From NCBI GenBank assembly GCA_002162925.1, contig MABC01000033.1, forward strand, positions 1 to 37,488: 37,488 nucleotides of DNA, in the 5' to 3' direction. Of this stretch, positions 24,872 through 33,348 are shown one piece after another. The notes beneath the pieces were generated by a model that did no database searches, had not been told where the DNA came from, and saw only the letters and a list, made by a program, of their open reading frames with translations. A program made the translations under genes and the position numbers. This DNA is from Thalassotalea sp. 42_200_T64. GTDB taxonomy: Bacteria > Pseudomonadota > Gammaproteobacteria > Enterobacterales > Alteromonadaceae. Position 1 is the stretch's first letter; every line of letters begins with the position of its first letter.

Positions 24872-25780
24872 TTACCTTTCACGTCCTAGCAATTCAGCCT
24901 GGCCGTACTCTTTTACTTTGTTGTATAAGCAAATGACCCGGTTGGCCCACTGTTCCAGACAAGGTTCAATCAGTCTGTCATCAATAACGGCAACGCTTTG
25001 ACCCTCGGCATTCGCTTGTTCCATCGCATAAATTATGTCTTTGGCTTTACGAATGTCGACCCCTTTTGGCGTTAACGCATCGTTGGTATACGTTAACTGG
25101 ATCGGATGAATTACTGCTTTGCCATCAAAGCCTAAATCACGCGCCTGGCGACAGCTGTATTCACAAGCTACCACATCTTTTAAATTAAAGTGCGGACCAT
25201 CAATAATACTTTTATGATGAGCTCGTGCGGCCAAAATGCACATAGATAAATAGGTGAGTAAACCTTGTCGGTCTAAGGTGACATTAATGCGTAAAGAGTT
25301 CGCCAAGTCACTGGTTCCCATGACAATCGTGCTCAGTCTATCGGAACTTGCGGCAATTTCTTCTGCTCGTAAAACGCCTAATGGTGTTTCGATATTGGCC
25401 ATGACAAATTTGCTTTCACCGCCAGCAGCATCCAGCGTGGCAATGGCTAAATGCATTTCATCAGCACTTTCGATGTTAGGAAACAATACGCCGTCTATAT
25501 CTAATGTGGCGATAGCGGCAAGATCATCTGTGCCCCAATCTGAGCTTAACTTATTTACTCGCACAATGCGTTCGGAGTAACCAAAATCACTATCTTGCAG
25601 CTGCTCTACCAAGTGTTGCCGTGCTTCGGCTTTCCTGCTTGGCGGTACCGATTCCTGCAAATCAAAGATAATACAGTCGGCATTTAAACTGCGTGACTTT
25701 TCGATATATTTTATTTTGTGGGCAGGTACATACAAAGCACTGCGTCGCGGCCGATAATGAGTGTCGTTGATGCAATTCAT
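24872..25780 (-). CDS. CitE-like CoA-ester lyase (HpcH/HpaI superfamily), copy B
   Basis: 302 residues, a Mg2+-dependent TIM-barrel CitE-like lyase. Metal and CoA motifs are in order: IIFDLQESVPPSRK (D40, E43), RVNKLSSDWGTDDL, VMANIETPLGVLRAEE (Mg-ligand Glu), VMGTSDLANSL, IDGPHFNLKD and GFDGKAVIHPIQL. This is the most canonical of the three lyases in the cluster and resembles malyl-CoA/citramalyl-CoA lyases, which reversibly split 3-hydroxyacyl-CoA dicarboxylates to a 2-oxoacid and a short acyl-CoA. AAGGAG lies 7 bases before ATG. It follows the synthetase by 11 bases and precedes Mch. Substrate (beta-methylmalyl-, malyl- or citramalyl-CoA) is inferred only from the neighbours. Confidence 0.88.
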   Translation of the reverse strand: MNCINDTHYRPRRSALYVPAHKIKYIEKSRSLNADCIIFDLQESVPPSRKAEARQHLVEQLQDSDFGYSERIVRVNKLSSDWGTDDLAAIATLDIDGVLFPNIESADEMHLAIATLDAAGGESKFVMANIETPLGVLRAEEIAASSDRLSTIVMGTSDLANSLRINVTLDRQGLLTYLSMCILAARAHHKSIIDGPHFNLKDVVACEYSCRQARDLGFDGKAVIHPIQLTYTNDALTPKGVDIRKAKDIIYAMEQANAEGQSVAVIDDRLIEPCLEQWANRVICLYNKVKEYGQAELLGRER

Positions 25781-25791
25781 GGTTAGGCTCC

Positions 25792-27462
25792 TTAGTTTGC
25801 GGTTTGCTTTGTCGATGGGTTACTTGCTGCTTTTTCGGCTAATTCAACAAGCATTTGCTTGCGTAATACTTTGCCATTTTTGGTGCGCGGAAAGTCATCA
25901 TAAAAATGGACAATTTTTGGCGCCTTATACTTGGCTAAATGGTTATTACCAAAAGCGAGAATATCTTCTGCACTGGTGGTAGCGCCTGGCGTTAAAATGA
26001 TACAGGCGCTCACCAGTATTTTATCTTTACCTAACTCTTCACCAAGAGCGACACAGTCGGCAACATCGGGATGAGTTTTAATTACCCGTTCAATTTCATG
26101 CGGTGAAACCCGGTAGCCAAAGGTATTGATGATGTCATCCTTGCGGCCGACAAACCAAATATAGCCATCTTCATCGACCCGGGCGTAATCGCCAGTGAAA
26201 AAATAACCGCTGTGGCGTGCTTTTGCTGTTTCTTCGGGTAATTGCCAGTAATTTAAAAATAATCCCGGATCATTGTCCGGAATGGCAATCATGCCTTCCA
26301 CACCCGGCTTAACCGGCTTGTTGTCTTCGTCAAGTAACACCACGTCGTGACCAGGTTGGGTAAAGCCCGCGGCGCCAGGGCGAATGGGTTGTTGTTTATT
26401 TTGCGAGATGTAGTAAGAAAATTCCGACATGCCAATGGCTTCATACACATCCATGCCAAAGGTTTCGCGCCAGGCCAGTAACATTTCATCGCTTAAATGT
26501 TCGCCGGCACTCATACAATGGCGCAACGAGGGGACGTCACTACCCTTAAAGTCGGTTTTTTGAATGATTTGTCGATAAATGGTTGGTACACCAATGAAAA
26601 TCGTACATTGATGCTTGGCAATTAATGTTGGCCAGGTGGACGCATCATTTTTGCCTTCATGCACAATGACCGTATGGCCATGAAAGAGCGGGTCCATCAA
26701 CGCCGAACCTAATACATAGGTCCAGTTAAATTTACCTGAATGCATGATCCGATCACCTTCTTTAAAATCAAACCAGAAGCGACTCGCCGGTAAGCGACCA
26801 ATTAACGAGCGATGTGCATGTAACACACCCTTCGGATAACCTGTGGTACCAGAGGTATAAACCAAATACGCCGGATCGTTGGCTTTACTGGCGACAATGG
26901 AATCATCAACCGGGCATTGGTTTAATAACTGATGTAAATCGACCACTTTAACCGCAAGCCCTTGGCTATCTTCAGGCATATCACCTGGGCCAGTCAAGAG
27001 TACTGCCGTTAGTTGCGTGTCTTCGGCTAAAATGGATTTAAGCTCTGGCCACATCGACTTGGCAGTAACCAGGACTTTTGCTCCCGAATCTTTGGCTAAA
27101 TAGGCCACTTCTGGCGCTGACAGCAAGGTTGATGTTGGTACTGCCGTGGCACCATGCTTTAAACAACCAAAAAAACTTACCGGATAATCGCTGGAATTGG
27201 GCAAACGGATCAACACTCTGTCATCGCTGCCTAAACCCAATTCTTTTAAAGTATAGACAAAACGACCGCTGAGCATATCCAAATTGGCATAACTTAACTC
27301 GCATGTGCCAAGTGTATCGTCTTCAATAATTAACGCGGTATTATTGCCGTTGTTTTGCTCAACGTGCTGACGCACACAGGCATAAGCAATGTTAAAATGT
27401 TCGGGGACCTGCCAGTTCCAGCCGGAGGCATCCTGAGTCAGTAAATCATCAAATTTAATCAT
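25792..27462 (-). CDS. AMP-forming acyl-CoA synthetase
   Basis: A 556-residue ANL-superfamily ligase with all core motifs: P-loop LVYTSGTTGYPKGVLHAH, YEAIGMSE, the hinge YFFTGDYARVDEDGYIWFVG then RKDDIINTFGYRVSPHEIE, and the catalytic Lys in PRTKNGKVLRKQ. The overall character is that of the benzoate-CoA ligase/ACSM branch rather than acetyl-CoA synthetase proper (shorter, no ACS N-terminal block). It would activate the carboxylate handled by the rest of the operon (for example mesaconate, itaconate, propionate or a related acid) at the cost of ATP to AMP. It sits between lyases A and B, 20 and 11 bases from them. The substrate cannot be read from sequence. Confidence 0.9.
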   Translation of the reverse strand: MIKFDDLLTQDASGWNWQVPEHFNIAYACVRQHVEQNNGNNTALIIEDDTLGTCELSYANLDMLSGRFVYTLKELGLGSDDRVLIRLPNSSDYPVSFFGCLKHGATAVPTSTLLSAPEVAYLAKDSGAKVLVTAKSMWPELKSILAEDTQLTAVLLTGPGDMPEDSQGLAVKVVDLHQLLNQCPVDDSIVASKANDPAYLVYTSGTTGYPKGVLHAHRSLIGRLPASRFWFDFKEGDRIMHSGKFNWTYVLGSALMDPLFHGHTVIVHEGKNDASTWPTLIAKHQCTIFIGVPTIYRQIIQKTDFKGSDVPSLRHCMSAGEHLSDEMLLAWRETFGMDVYEAIGMSEFSYYISQNKQQPIRPGAAGFTQPGHDVVLLDEDNKPVKPGVEGMIAIPDNDPGLFLNYWQLPEETAKARHSGYFFTGDYARVDEDGYIWFVGRKDDIINTFGYRVSPHEIERVIKTHPDVADCVALGEELGKDKILVSACIILTPGATTSAEDILAFGNNHLAKYKAPKIVHFYDDFPRTKNGKVLRKQMLVELAEKAASNPSTKQTAN

Positions 27463-27482
27463 ATTATTTCTCCCACCTAGCT

Positions 27483-28604
27483 CTAAATGCGACCGTATGG
27501 CCAGTTTTCACGAATTACACTAATCGGTAATTTCTTCAATACCGAAATAGCAAACTGCTTGTCTTCTTCGGTTAACGACTTTAACGCATAGGCACGCAGC
27601 AAGGTTTGCAATGCTTTACCAAACATTGGTGGATCGTACATTGCACCTTCAAACTTAATGGCGCCACCTAACAATGCATCGGCATCAATGGCCATTTGCA
27701 GAATTTTGACATTGCGTTTAATCACTTTCGGCGATGGGGTAAAAGCCATTTTACATAAATGAATATGATAAGGATGAATAAGCTGTTTTCCGGTTAAGCC
27801 CATTTGTGTTTCTACTACGGCATGGCCATGAACGACGTGTGATTCATGGTCACCATGCAAATCTAACCAACGACGAACGTCATCGGGTTCAATAAATTCA
27901 TCAGGCATTGGTGTTTCGTTAATCAAGACTTCAACACCGCCAATTACGCCCTTACCGGCAATACGTGCTTCTAATAACAAGGTGCGTAAATAGGTAAGTA
28001 GCTCATCAATCCAGCCTTCTGGCGTTAAATGAATCGCCATCGCTTTGGAGAAATCATGAATACCAAACACTACGTGTTTCACTGCCGGGAACGCCATCAA
28101 TTCGTCGGCAATTTTTAACGATCGTGGATGTTCAATAATAGGTTGGATCTCAATTTTTGGATTTACCGCCAAGAGCCAGGCAGATAAATCACGTATTTCC
28201 GCGGCGCCATACATTTCACCGGCTTTTGCCAGCACGATAACGTCGATATGTTCCGCCACTTGCATGATCAGCTCTAAATCTTTCTCGTACTCTTCGGTGC
28301 GGAAAGGGTTGATACGCAGCGCTATTTGAAAATCACGCTCAGGGAATTGTGGTAATTCTTTAAGCAGCAGTTCACGACTCATTTCTTTTTGCCGACAACC
28401 ATCTTCTAAATCGAACAGCAAGGTATGAGCCGGGCAATTGTGAGCGTGCTTGCGCATCCGTTCTGTTGCTTGCTCCATGTTTTCATATTCTTCGTTTTTA
28501 GGAGAGTATTTGACTGGCGGATAATACAACTGGATGCCTGGCCAAAAACCACCTAGCACATCTTCTTCATTTACCTGCTCTAAGAACTCATTGTGATAGT
28601 TCAT
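27483..28604 (-). CDS. Divergent CitE-like lyase (HpcH/HpaI superfamily), copy A
   Basis: 373 residues, longer than usual CitE-like lyases (about 290-330). An N-terminal extension (LGGFWPGIQLYYPPVKYSPK) leads into the barrel. Metal/CoA motifs persist: TLLFDLEDGCRQKE (D65, E67, D68), ALRINPFRTEEYEKDL, IQPIIEHPRSLKIA, FGIHDFSKAMAIHL and LTGKQLIHPYHIHLCKMAF. The C-terminal extension is helical, ending SVIRENWPYGRI. It is first in the operon, with GGGGGAG before ATG. It is clearly a relative of lyases B and C but neither is its close copy. It could catalyse a second C-C step or form a mixed complex; that is inference. Confidence 0.8.
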   Translation of the reverse strand: MNYHNEFLEQVNEEDVLGGFWPGIQLYYPPVKYSPKNEEYENMEQATERMRKHAHNCPAHTLLFDLEDGCRQKEMSRELLLKELPQFPERDFQIALRINPFRTEEYEKDLELIMQVAEHIDVIVLAKAGEMYGAAEIRDLSAWLLAVNPKIEIQPIIEHPRSLKIADELMAFPAVKHVVFGIHDFSKAMAIHLTPEGWIDELLTYLRTLLLEARIAGKGVIGGVEVLINETPMPDEFIEPDDVRRWLDLHGDHESHVVHGHAVVETQMGLTGKQLIHPYHIHLCKMAFTPSPKVIKRNVKILQMAIDADALLGGAIKFEGAMYDPPMFGKALQTLLRAYALKSLTEEDKQFAISVLKKLPISVIRENWPYGRI

Positions 28605-29039
28605 TTTACTCCCCCTTAAAGGTTGTCGATTGGTGAAAAAAAGGTTGTCGATTGGTGAAAAATTATTTTTTGAATGTCTTTTTGAATAAGTCTTTTGTCA
28701 AAAAAATGTAAACTTCCATCTAAAATTACACGATTAGAGTAAATATTTCAAACATTAGTTTAAAAAAGTGTTTGAATTATTTTCTCCATAGCGCTAGTGT
28801 AAGATACAACAAGTCGGTTGTGATCAAGGGCGACACCGCCTATCAACTAACTATGTAAGATAAATTTATAAACGCAAACCGAATAAGTGTATATAACCAA
28901 TTAGTAGTAGAAAACATTGTTTTGGCTACCACGCTAGTTAATTAGTAGTAATTAGCAACACAAGGTTTGACGTAGAAACAGAATAAATGTAATTAATTTA
29001 CAACAGTAATCACTATCATTAATTTTTAAGGAGACACAC
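28605..29039. promoter_or_regulatory. Divergent control region between lyases A and C
   Basis: 435 bases with no gene. It contains a 22-bp tandem duplication next to the operon start (28621-28642 and 28643-28664). It also has a perfect inverted repeat TTCAAACA / TGTTTGAA (28747-28754, 28769-28776) with a 14-base spacer, and the direct repeat AATTAGTAGTA (28899 and 28940). The inverted repeat is a candidate operator for a regulator encoded elsewhere. No regulator gene is in the cluster. Confidence 0.5.
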
Positions 29040-30029
29040 ATGTCATCAACCGTTCATCCAAACGAAGCCCTATTTGATGCAGAAAAGCCATTTCCAGTCA
29101 TTCCAAGTTGTGAACATTTTGCCGGCAGCGAAAAGTTAATCCTTAAAGCCATGAAAATGCAGAAAGAAACCGGTCCGGTGTTTGATATTACCTGTGATTG
29201 TGAAGATGGCGCCGCCGCGGGTTCTGAAAAAGAGCATGCAGAAATGGTGGCGCGCATTATTGGTAGTAACGACAATGAATTTAATATGATGGGGGTGCGT
29301 ATTCACGATCCATCACACCCACACTGGAAAAAAGATTTAGATATTTTAATACCGACTTGTGGTGAAAAACTGGCGTATATTACCTTGCCTAAGTGTACTG
29401 AAGGTGCGCAAATTAAAGAAATGGTTACCTACATTCAGGGACTTGCTACCTACCATTCGATTGCCCGTGAAATTCCAATTCATGTGCTAATTGAAACCCA
29501 TGGTGCATTGAAAGATGTTTGGCAAATTGCCGCAACCGATTGGGTACAAGTACTTGATTTTGGCATGATGGATTTTGTTTCTGGTCATTACGGTGCAATC
29601 CCTGCCTCTTGTATGCGTAGCCCCGGCCAATTTGATCATGCCTTATTAAAACGGGCGAAAACCGAGATGGTTGCCGCGGCATTAGCCAATGGTGTTGTTC
29701 CTGCTCATAACGTGACCCTAGATTTGAAAGATGCTCAACAGACTACAGATGACGCAACACGCGCTCGTAACGAGTTTGGTTTCATGCGGATGTGGAGTAT
29801 TTACCCCACGCAAATTACCGCCATTGTCAATGCGATGAAACCAAATTATGAAGAAGTGGAAGACGCCGAGGCCATTTTATTGGCTGCCCAAGAAAACAGC
29901 TGGGGACCAATTCAGCACAAAGGTGAATTGCATGACCGTGCCACCTATCGTTATTTCTGGGAACTGCTGCAACGCGCCCATGTAAGCGGTATTGCCGTTA
30001 GCGCCAAGGCCCAAACGGCATTCTTCTAA
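29040..30029 (+). CDS. Atypical CitE-like lyase (HpcH/HpaI superfamily), copy C
   Basis: 329 residues, recognisable as a CitE-like barrel but altered. The acid motif reads FDITCDCEDGAAAGSEKE (D49, D53, E55, D56), followed by GVRIHDPSHPHWKKDL, AYITLPKCTEGAQIKE, IHVLIETHGAL (Mg-ligand Glu) and VLDFGMMDFVSG (Asp). The usual G-K-x-x-I-H-P block is replaced by FMRMWSIYPTQI. Lys and His of that block are missing, so CoA or acid binding may differ from lyases A and B. AAGGAG lies 7 bases before ATG. It is divergent from the operon, with its own terminator at 30087, and is probably co-regulated through the shared 435-base region. Function is inferred from context only. Confidence 0.8.
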   Translation: MSSTVHPNEALFDAEKPFPVIPSCEHFAGSEKLILKAMKMQKETGPVFDITCDCEDGAAAGSEKEHAEMVARIIGSNDNEFNMMGVRIHDPSHPHWKKDLDILIPTCGEKLAYITLPKCTEGAQIKEMVTYIQGLATYHSIAREIPIHVLIETHGALKDVWQIAATDWVQVLDFGMMDFVSGHYGAIPASCMRSPGQFDHALLKRAKTEMVAAALANGVVPAHNVTLDLKDAQQTTDDATRARNEFGFMRMWSIYPTQITAIVNAMKPNYEEVEDAEAILLAAQENSWGPIQHKGELHDRATYRYFWELLQRAHVSGIAVSAKAQTAFF

Positions 30030-30086
30030 AACTTAAACTTTAGAGCTATCGGATAAATAGCTTTTTAAGTTTTTTATGCAATCAAG

Positions 30087-30123
30087 AAAGCCTTATTTCA
30101 ACATTGAAATAAGGCTTTTTTTC
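30087..30123 (+). terminator. Rho-independent terminator after lyase C
   Basis: AAAGCCTTATTTCA and TGAAATAAGGCTTT form a 14-bp stem with an ACAT loop, followed by a T-run to 30123, 58 bases after the stop. Confidence 0.9.
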
Positions 30124-30278
30124 GCTGGTACTTGGTTGTTCTAGATTAAGGGTATTACTGCTAATGAACATAGACCAATTCTCAAGAAACACCGCAACTT
30201 GACGATGATTTAATACCTTTAATACTTTGTAAAAATGATCATAAAAGTCATTAACGCTAAACTTTTTGTAAAGTGTGC

Positions 30279-30345
30279 TTGACTTTTTGTGGGGTGTTGT
30301 TTATTCTTTTGGTCAAGTAAGCTTTACATAATGACAATTATGTAA
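30279..30345 (+). promoter_or_regulatory. Promoter and palindromic operator of the membrane protein/XRE pair
   Basis: TTGACT (30279-30284), 17 bases, then TATTCT (30302-30307) is a near-consensus sigma-70 promoter. Downstream, a perfect inverted repeat with arms TTACATAAT (30324-30332) and ATTATGTAA (30337-30345) around GACA lies between the expected transcription start and the first gene. It is well placed for repression by the XRE protein encoded in the same operon. The rest of 30124-30376 shows no gene. Confidence 0.75.
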
Positions 30346-30376
30346 GACATAAAGCGATAACCAAGAGAGGATGTTT

Positions 30377-30799
30377 ATGAATAAGCACACTACAAATGGC
30401 AAAGATTGGCAAACCACTACCGCTAAAAACACTGTTCACCTTTTGGGTTGGACATTATCTTGGGTACTCACCATTGCATTGTCTGCCTTTGGGCCAAAAT
30501 TTTTATGGGACTTTAATACCGTATTATCAATCATTGCGGTACTGCTTAATATTGGTGTCGGTATAGGGATGATCCTGGCCAATCGGAAACACCTGAAAGG
30601 CTTAGATGAAATGATGCAGCAAATTCAGCTCAATGCGATGGCGCTGTCATTAGGGGTTGGCCTGGTATTTGGTATCAGCTATGAGCAACTAGAAGACATT
30701 AAATTGATCACTTTTGAGCCCGAGATAACGCATTTAATCATGTTAATGACGGCGGCCTATATGACCGGCATTGTCTTAGGTCACAGGAAATACAAATGA
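30377..30799 (+). CDS. Four-helix membrane protein paired with an XRE regulator
   Basis: 140 residues from ATG 30377, chosen because AGAGAGG lies 6 bases before it (the in-frame ATG at 30371 touches that site). A hydrophilic N-terminus is followed by four hydrophobic segments: LLGWTLSWVLTIALSAFG, VLSIIAVLLNIGVGIGMIL, LNAMALSLGVGLVFGI and HLIMLMTAAYMTGIVLG. Its stop overlaps the ATG of the XRE gene (ATGA). Similar small membrane proteins coupled to a 65-residue XRE protein occur widely in bacteria, and their job is not established. Sensing or membrane stress is possible. Confidence 0.7.
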   Translation: MNKHTTNGKDWQTTTAKNTVHLLGWTLSWVLTIALSAFGPKFLWDFNTVLSIIAVLLNIGVGIGMILANRKHLKGLDEMMQQIQLNAMALSLGVGLVFGISYEQLEDIKLITFEPEITHLIMLMTAAYMTGIVLGHRKYK

Positions 30800-30990
30800 A
30801 GAATCGGTTAAAGGTGCTTAGAGCTGAGCGTGACTGGACCCAGGCACAGCTAGCCACAGCGCTGGATGTATCTCGACAAACCATTAATGCCATCGAGAAA
30901 GGTAAATTTGATCCCAGTTTACCATTAGCCTTTAAAGCGGCGCGCTTATTTGAGTTAAGTATCGAAGAAATTTTTCAGGATGGAGAATAA
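30796..30990 (+). CDS. Small XRE-family transcriptional regulator
   Basis: 64 residues, little more than a Cro/CI-type helix-turn-helix: LKVLRAERDWTQAQLATALD, VSRQTINAIEKGKFDPSLPL, and a short C-terminal helix ending LFELSIEEIFQDGE. This compact type usually represses its own operon. The translation start overlaps the upstream stop by 4 bases, with AGGA before it. The 9-bp-arm palindrome at 30324-30345 is its probable operator. Confidence 0.88.
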   Translation: MKNRLKVLRAERDWTQAQLATALDVSRQTINAIEKGKFDPSLPLAFKAARLFELSIEEIFQDGE

Positions 30991-31081
30991 TATTCAATAT
31001 CTTGATTAACTTCTGCGATAACGTCGTAAATTCCAGTAATATCATTTAAACTTGCTACAAATGTGAAAGATATTAACTGAT

Positions 31082-31966
31082 ATGTACCCATTAAATTATA
31101 TAGAACCGGTATTCCGACCGCCCAGTGAATGGCAAAGCCTGATTTTGCAAGTTAGCAATGGTTGCTCGTGGAATAAGTGCACCTTTTGCGATATGTACAC
31201 GGCGGAGAATAAAAAATTTAAACCGAAAAAACTGGATATTATCGAGCAAGAGTTAACTGCCATTAAACAAGCCGATTTACCGGTTAGACGAGTGTTTTTA
31301 GCTGATGGCGATGCGATGATGTTACCGTTCAAGCGGTTGAAAGATATTTTGTTGCTCATTCGTCAATATTTTCCAGATGTCAGCCGTATCTCCAGTTATT
31401 GCTTGCCGCGCAACCTTGGTAATAAAACCGTTGAACAACTCAGTGAATTAAAACAGTTAGGGTTAAGTTTACTGTATGTCGGTTGTGAAAGTGGTGATGA
31501 TCAGGTTTTACAACTGATAGAAAAGGGCGAAACTTATCAAAGTTCGCTAACTGCCCTGGAGAAAATAAAACAAGCCGGAATGAAAAGTTCGGTGATGATT
31601 TTAAATGGCCTCGGCGGCCCGGAGTTATCACAGCAACACGCCATTAATTCAGCCAAGTTGATGAATGCGGCGCAGCCAGATTATCTGTCAACCTTAGTGG
31701 TGTCATTCCCTTTGAGAGAAGAGCGCTTCGCTGCAAATTTCAATGGAAAGTTCAGACAACTGCAGCAACAAGAGTTGTTTAGGGAAATGCATACTTTGTT
31801 AAGTCATTTGCAATTAAACAAAACCATTTTCCGCTCAGATCATGCGTCGAACTATTTGGTGCTTAAAGGCGTATTGGGTAAAGACAAACAGCAGTTATTA
31901 ACGAAAGTTGAAATGGCATTAAACAATGCCATACCTTTGCGGCAAGAATGGCAAAGAGGCTTGTGA
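31082..31966 (+). CDS. Radical SAM protein
   Basis: 294 residues. The cluster motif is C28-x4-C33-x2-C36 (NGCSWNKCTFCDMYT), the form found in COG1032-type radical SAM proteins that carry no separate B12 domain here. The S-adenosylmethionine-side strands include VFLADGDAMMLPF, LLYVGCESGDDQVL and SVMILNGLGG. There is no SPASM or TRAM extension. The substrate is unknown. It stands 3 bases or so before the start of the region of the broken oxidoreductase, on the same strand. There is no strong ribosome-binding site at 31082. Confidence 0.85.
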   Translation: MYPLNYIEPVFRPPSEWQSLILQVSNGCSWNKCTFCDMYTAENKKFKPKKLDIIEQELTAIKQADLPVRRVFLADGDAMMLPFKRLKDILLLIRQYFPDVSRISSYCLPRNLGNKTVEQLSELKQLGLSLLYVGCESGDDQVLQLIEKGETYQSSLTALEKIKQAGMKSSVMILNGLGGPELSQQHAINSAKLMNAAQPDYLSTLVVSFPLREERFAANFNGKFRQLQQQELFREMHTLLSHLQLNKTIFRSDHASNYLVLKGVLGKDKQQLLTKVEMALNNAIPLRQEWQRGL

Positions 31967-32032
31967 TCGTTGTTACCGCCGTTACCCCTTATACCGTTTG
32001 GTATTAAATACATGGAAAGGCAGGACAGTAAA

Positions 32033-32970
32033 ATGGTAACCCCAAATAGCAATGTCGGTTTTAGTTTACACTTGATTGAAAGCCTTGATGCACCGTTCAG
32101 TGAGCGCATTCAGTTAACAGAAAAACCTATACCTGCATTAAAACCCGGCGAAGTGCTGGTGAAAATGCTGGCTTCGCCGATAAAGCCTTCGGATTTGATC
32201 TATTTAATCGGTAAATATGGTTTACCGCCAGTAGATGGTGCTTATGCCGGTTTTGAAGGCTGTGGTCTGGTGGTCGCGGCGAATGCCGGCTTATATGGTA
32301 AATGGTTAACGGGCAAACGTGTGGCGGTTTCTGCAGCACCAGGACGTGATGGCGTGTGGGCAAAATATGCGATCACCAAAGCCAATTATTGTTTACCGGT
32401 GCGTAAAGATATTAATGATCAGCAAGCCTAGTGGGTAAAGGTGCGATTCGGTATGCCAAAATGTTAGGCATAAAAACCATTGCGACGGTGCGTTCTAGTG
32501 CAAATGTTGAGGTATTAAAAAAACTAGGTGCTGATCAGGTGTTATTAACCACTGCCGAGACCCTTAAAGAAGCGTTAAAGCAGACAACTAAAGCCTTGCA
32601 AGCGACGGTATTGTTAGATGCCGTTGCCGATATTGATACGCCAACAATTATGTCTTGCATGCCGAATGGCCGTACTGCCATTGTTTATGGCCGCTTAACC
32701 GAAACTCAACATCCTATTGGTGGTCAGTTCAGTGTCGCCGATGTGATCTTTCGGAACCAAAAAATCGAAGGGTTCTGGCTGGCTACCCATATTGGTAGCG
32801 CGAAACCCTGGCAGGTGCTGGCTTTGAGCCGCAAGGTACAAAAACTCTTTGCTCAGGGAATTTTTCAAACGGATATTTATGGACAATTTAATGCGCAACA
32901 ATTCCCTCAGGCATTAGAGCATTACGCCGCACACAAAAGTGATGGTAAGGTCATCTTGTCATTTGCATAA
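32033..32970 (+). pseudogene. Zinc-type/quinone oxidoreductase (MDR family) with internal deletion and frameshift
   Basis: Part 1 (32033-32431, ending TAG) holds the N-terminal GroES-like domain: PGEVLVKMLASPIKPSDLIY, GFEGCGLVVA, AVSAAPGRDGVWAKYA. Part 2 (32431-32970, other frame) starts abruptly inside the Rossmann domain (GKGAIRYAKMLGIKTIATVR) and runs to the C-terminus (HYAAHKSDGKVILSFA). Intact relatives have about 35-50 residues between these, including the NADPH-binding glycine loop. So a deletion of roughly 100-150 bases that also shifts the frame lies at about 32425-32435. The protein could not be functional. ATG 32033 is used because AGGA lies upstream. Confidence 0.85.
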
Positions 32971-32991
32971 ATGTTGTGTTTTTATGACATT

Positions 32992-33297
32992 CTATTTGAT
33001 GGCGTTGTTTAATTGTTTAGCAAGGATAATCAATGCCTGATTTTCTAATTGATCTTCGGCTTCCAGCCAACAAGAGTTGCTATAACTTTCAAAGTGTAAA
33101 ATCAGATATTCGCTTAAAAAAGTAAAGCGATAATATTCTCTATCAGCGCCAACAATGTGCTCGATAATTCTATGTTCAGGCAACAGAGCAAAGATAACTG
33201 CGGCTAAATCGCCAATGTCATCTTGTTGCCAATCAATACTAAAGTTAATTAACACTAATGCGTCATCAGTGAGTTGACACTGGCTTATGCTTGGCAT
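32992..33297 (-). CDS. DUF3630-like small protein
   Basis: 101 residues, soluble and acidic. The pattern HIVGADREYYRFTFLSEYLI then LHFESYSNSCWLEAED resembles the DUF3630 family of gammaproteobacteria (G-A-D-R near the centre, and Y-S-x-S-C/V-W-L-E). The match is from memory and not certain. Function is unknown. It lies upstream of SelO on the same strand, 51 bases downstream of which a separate gene (33349) ends; the order suggests SelO is transcribed first and this gene after it. Confidence 0.6.
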   Translation of the reverse strand: MPSISQCQLTDDALVLINFSIDWQQDDIGDLAAVIFALLPEHRIIEHIVGADREYYRFTFLSEYLILHFESYSNSCWLEAEDQLENQALIILAKQLNNAIK

Positions 33298-33348
33298 GAT
33301 ATTTCCGCTTATTGCTTAATTTGAATTGGTTTTGATTTCAGTCATTAA

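Noticed and set aside
30124..30278. A small RNA or leader between the lyase C terminator and the XRE promoter
   Set aside because: No promoter-hairpin-T-run combination is visible in this 155-base stretch.
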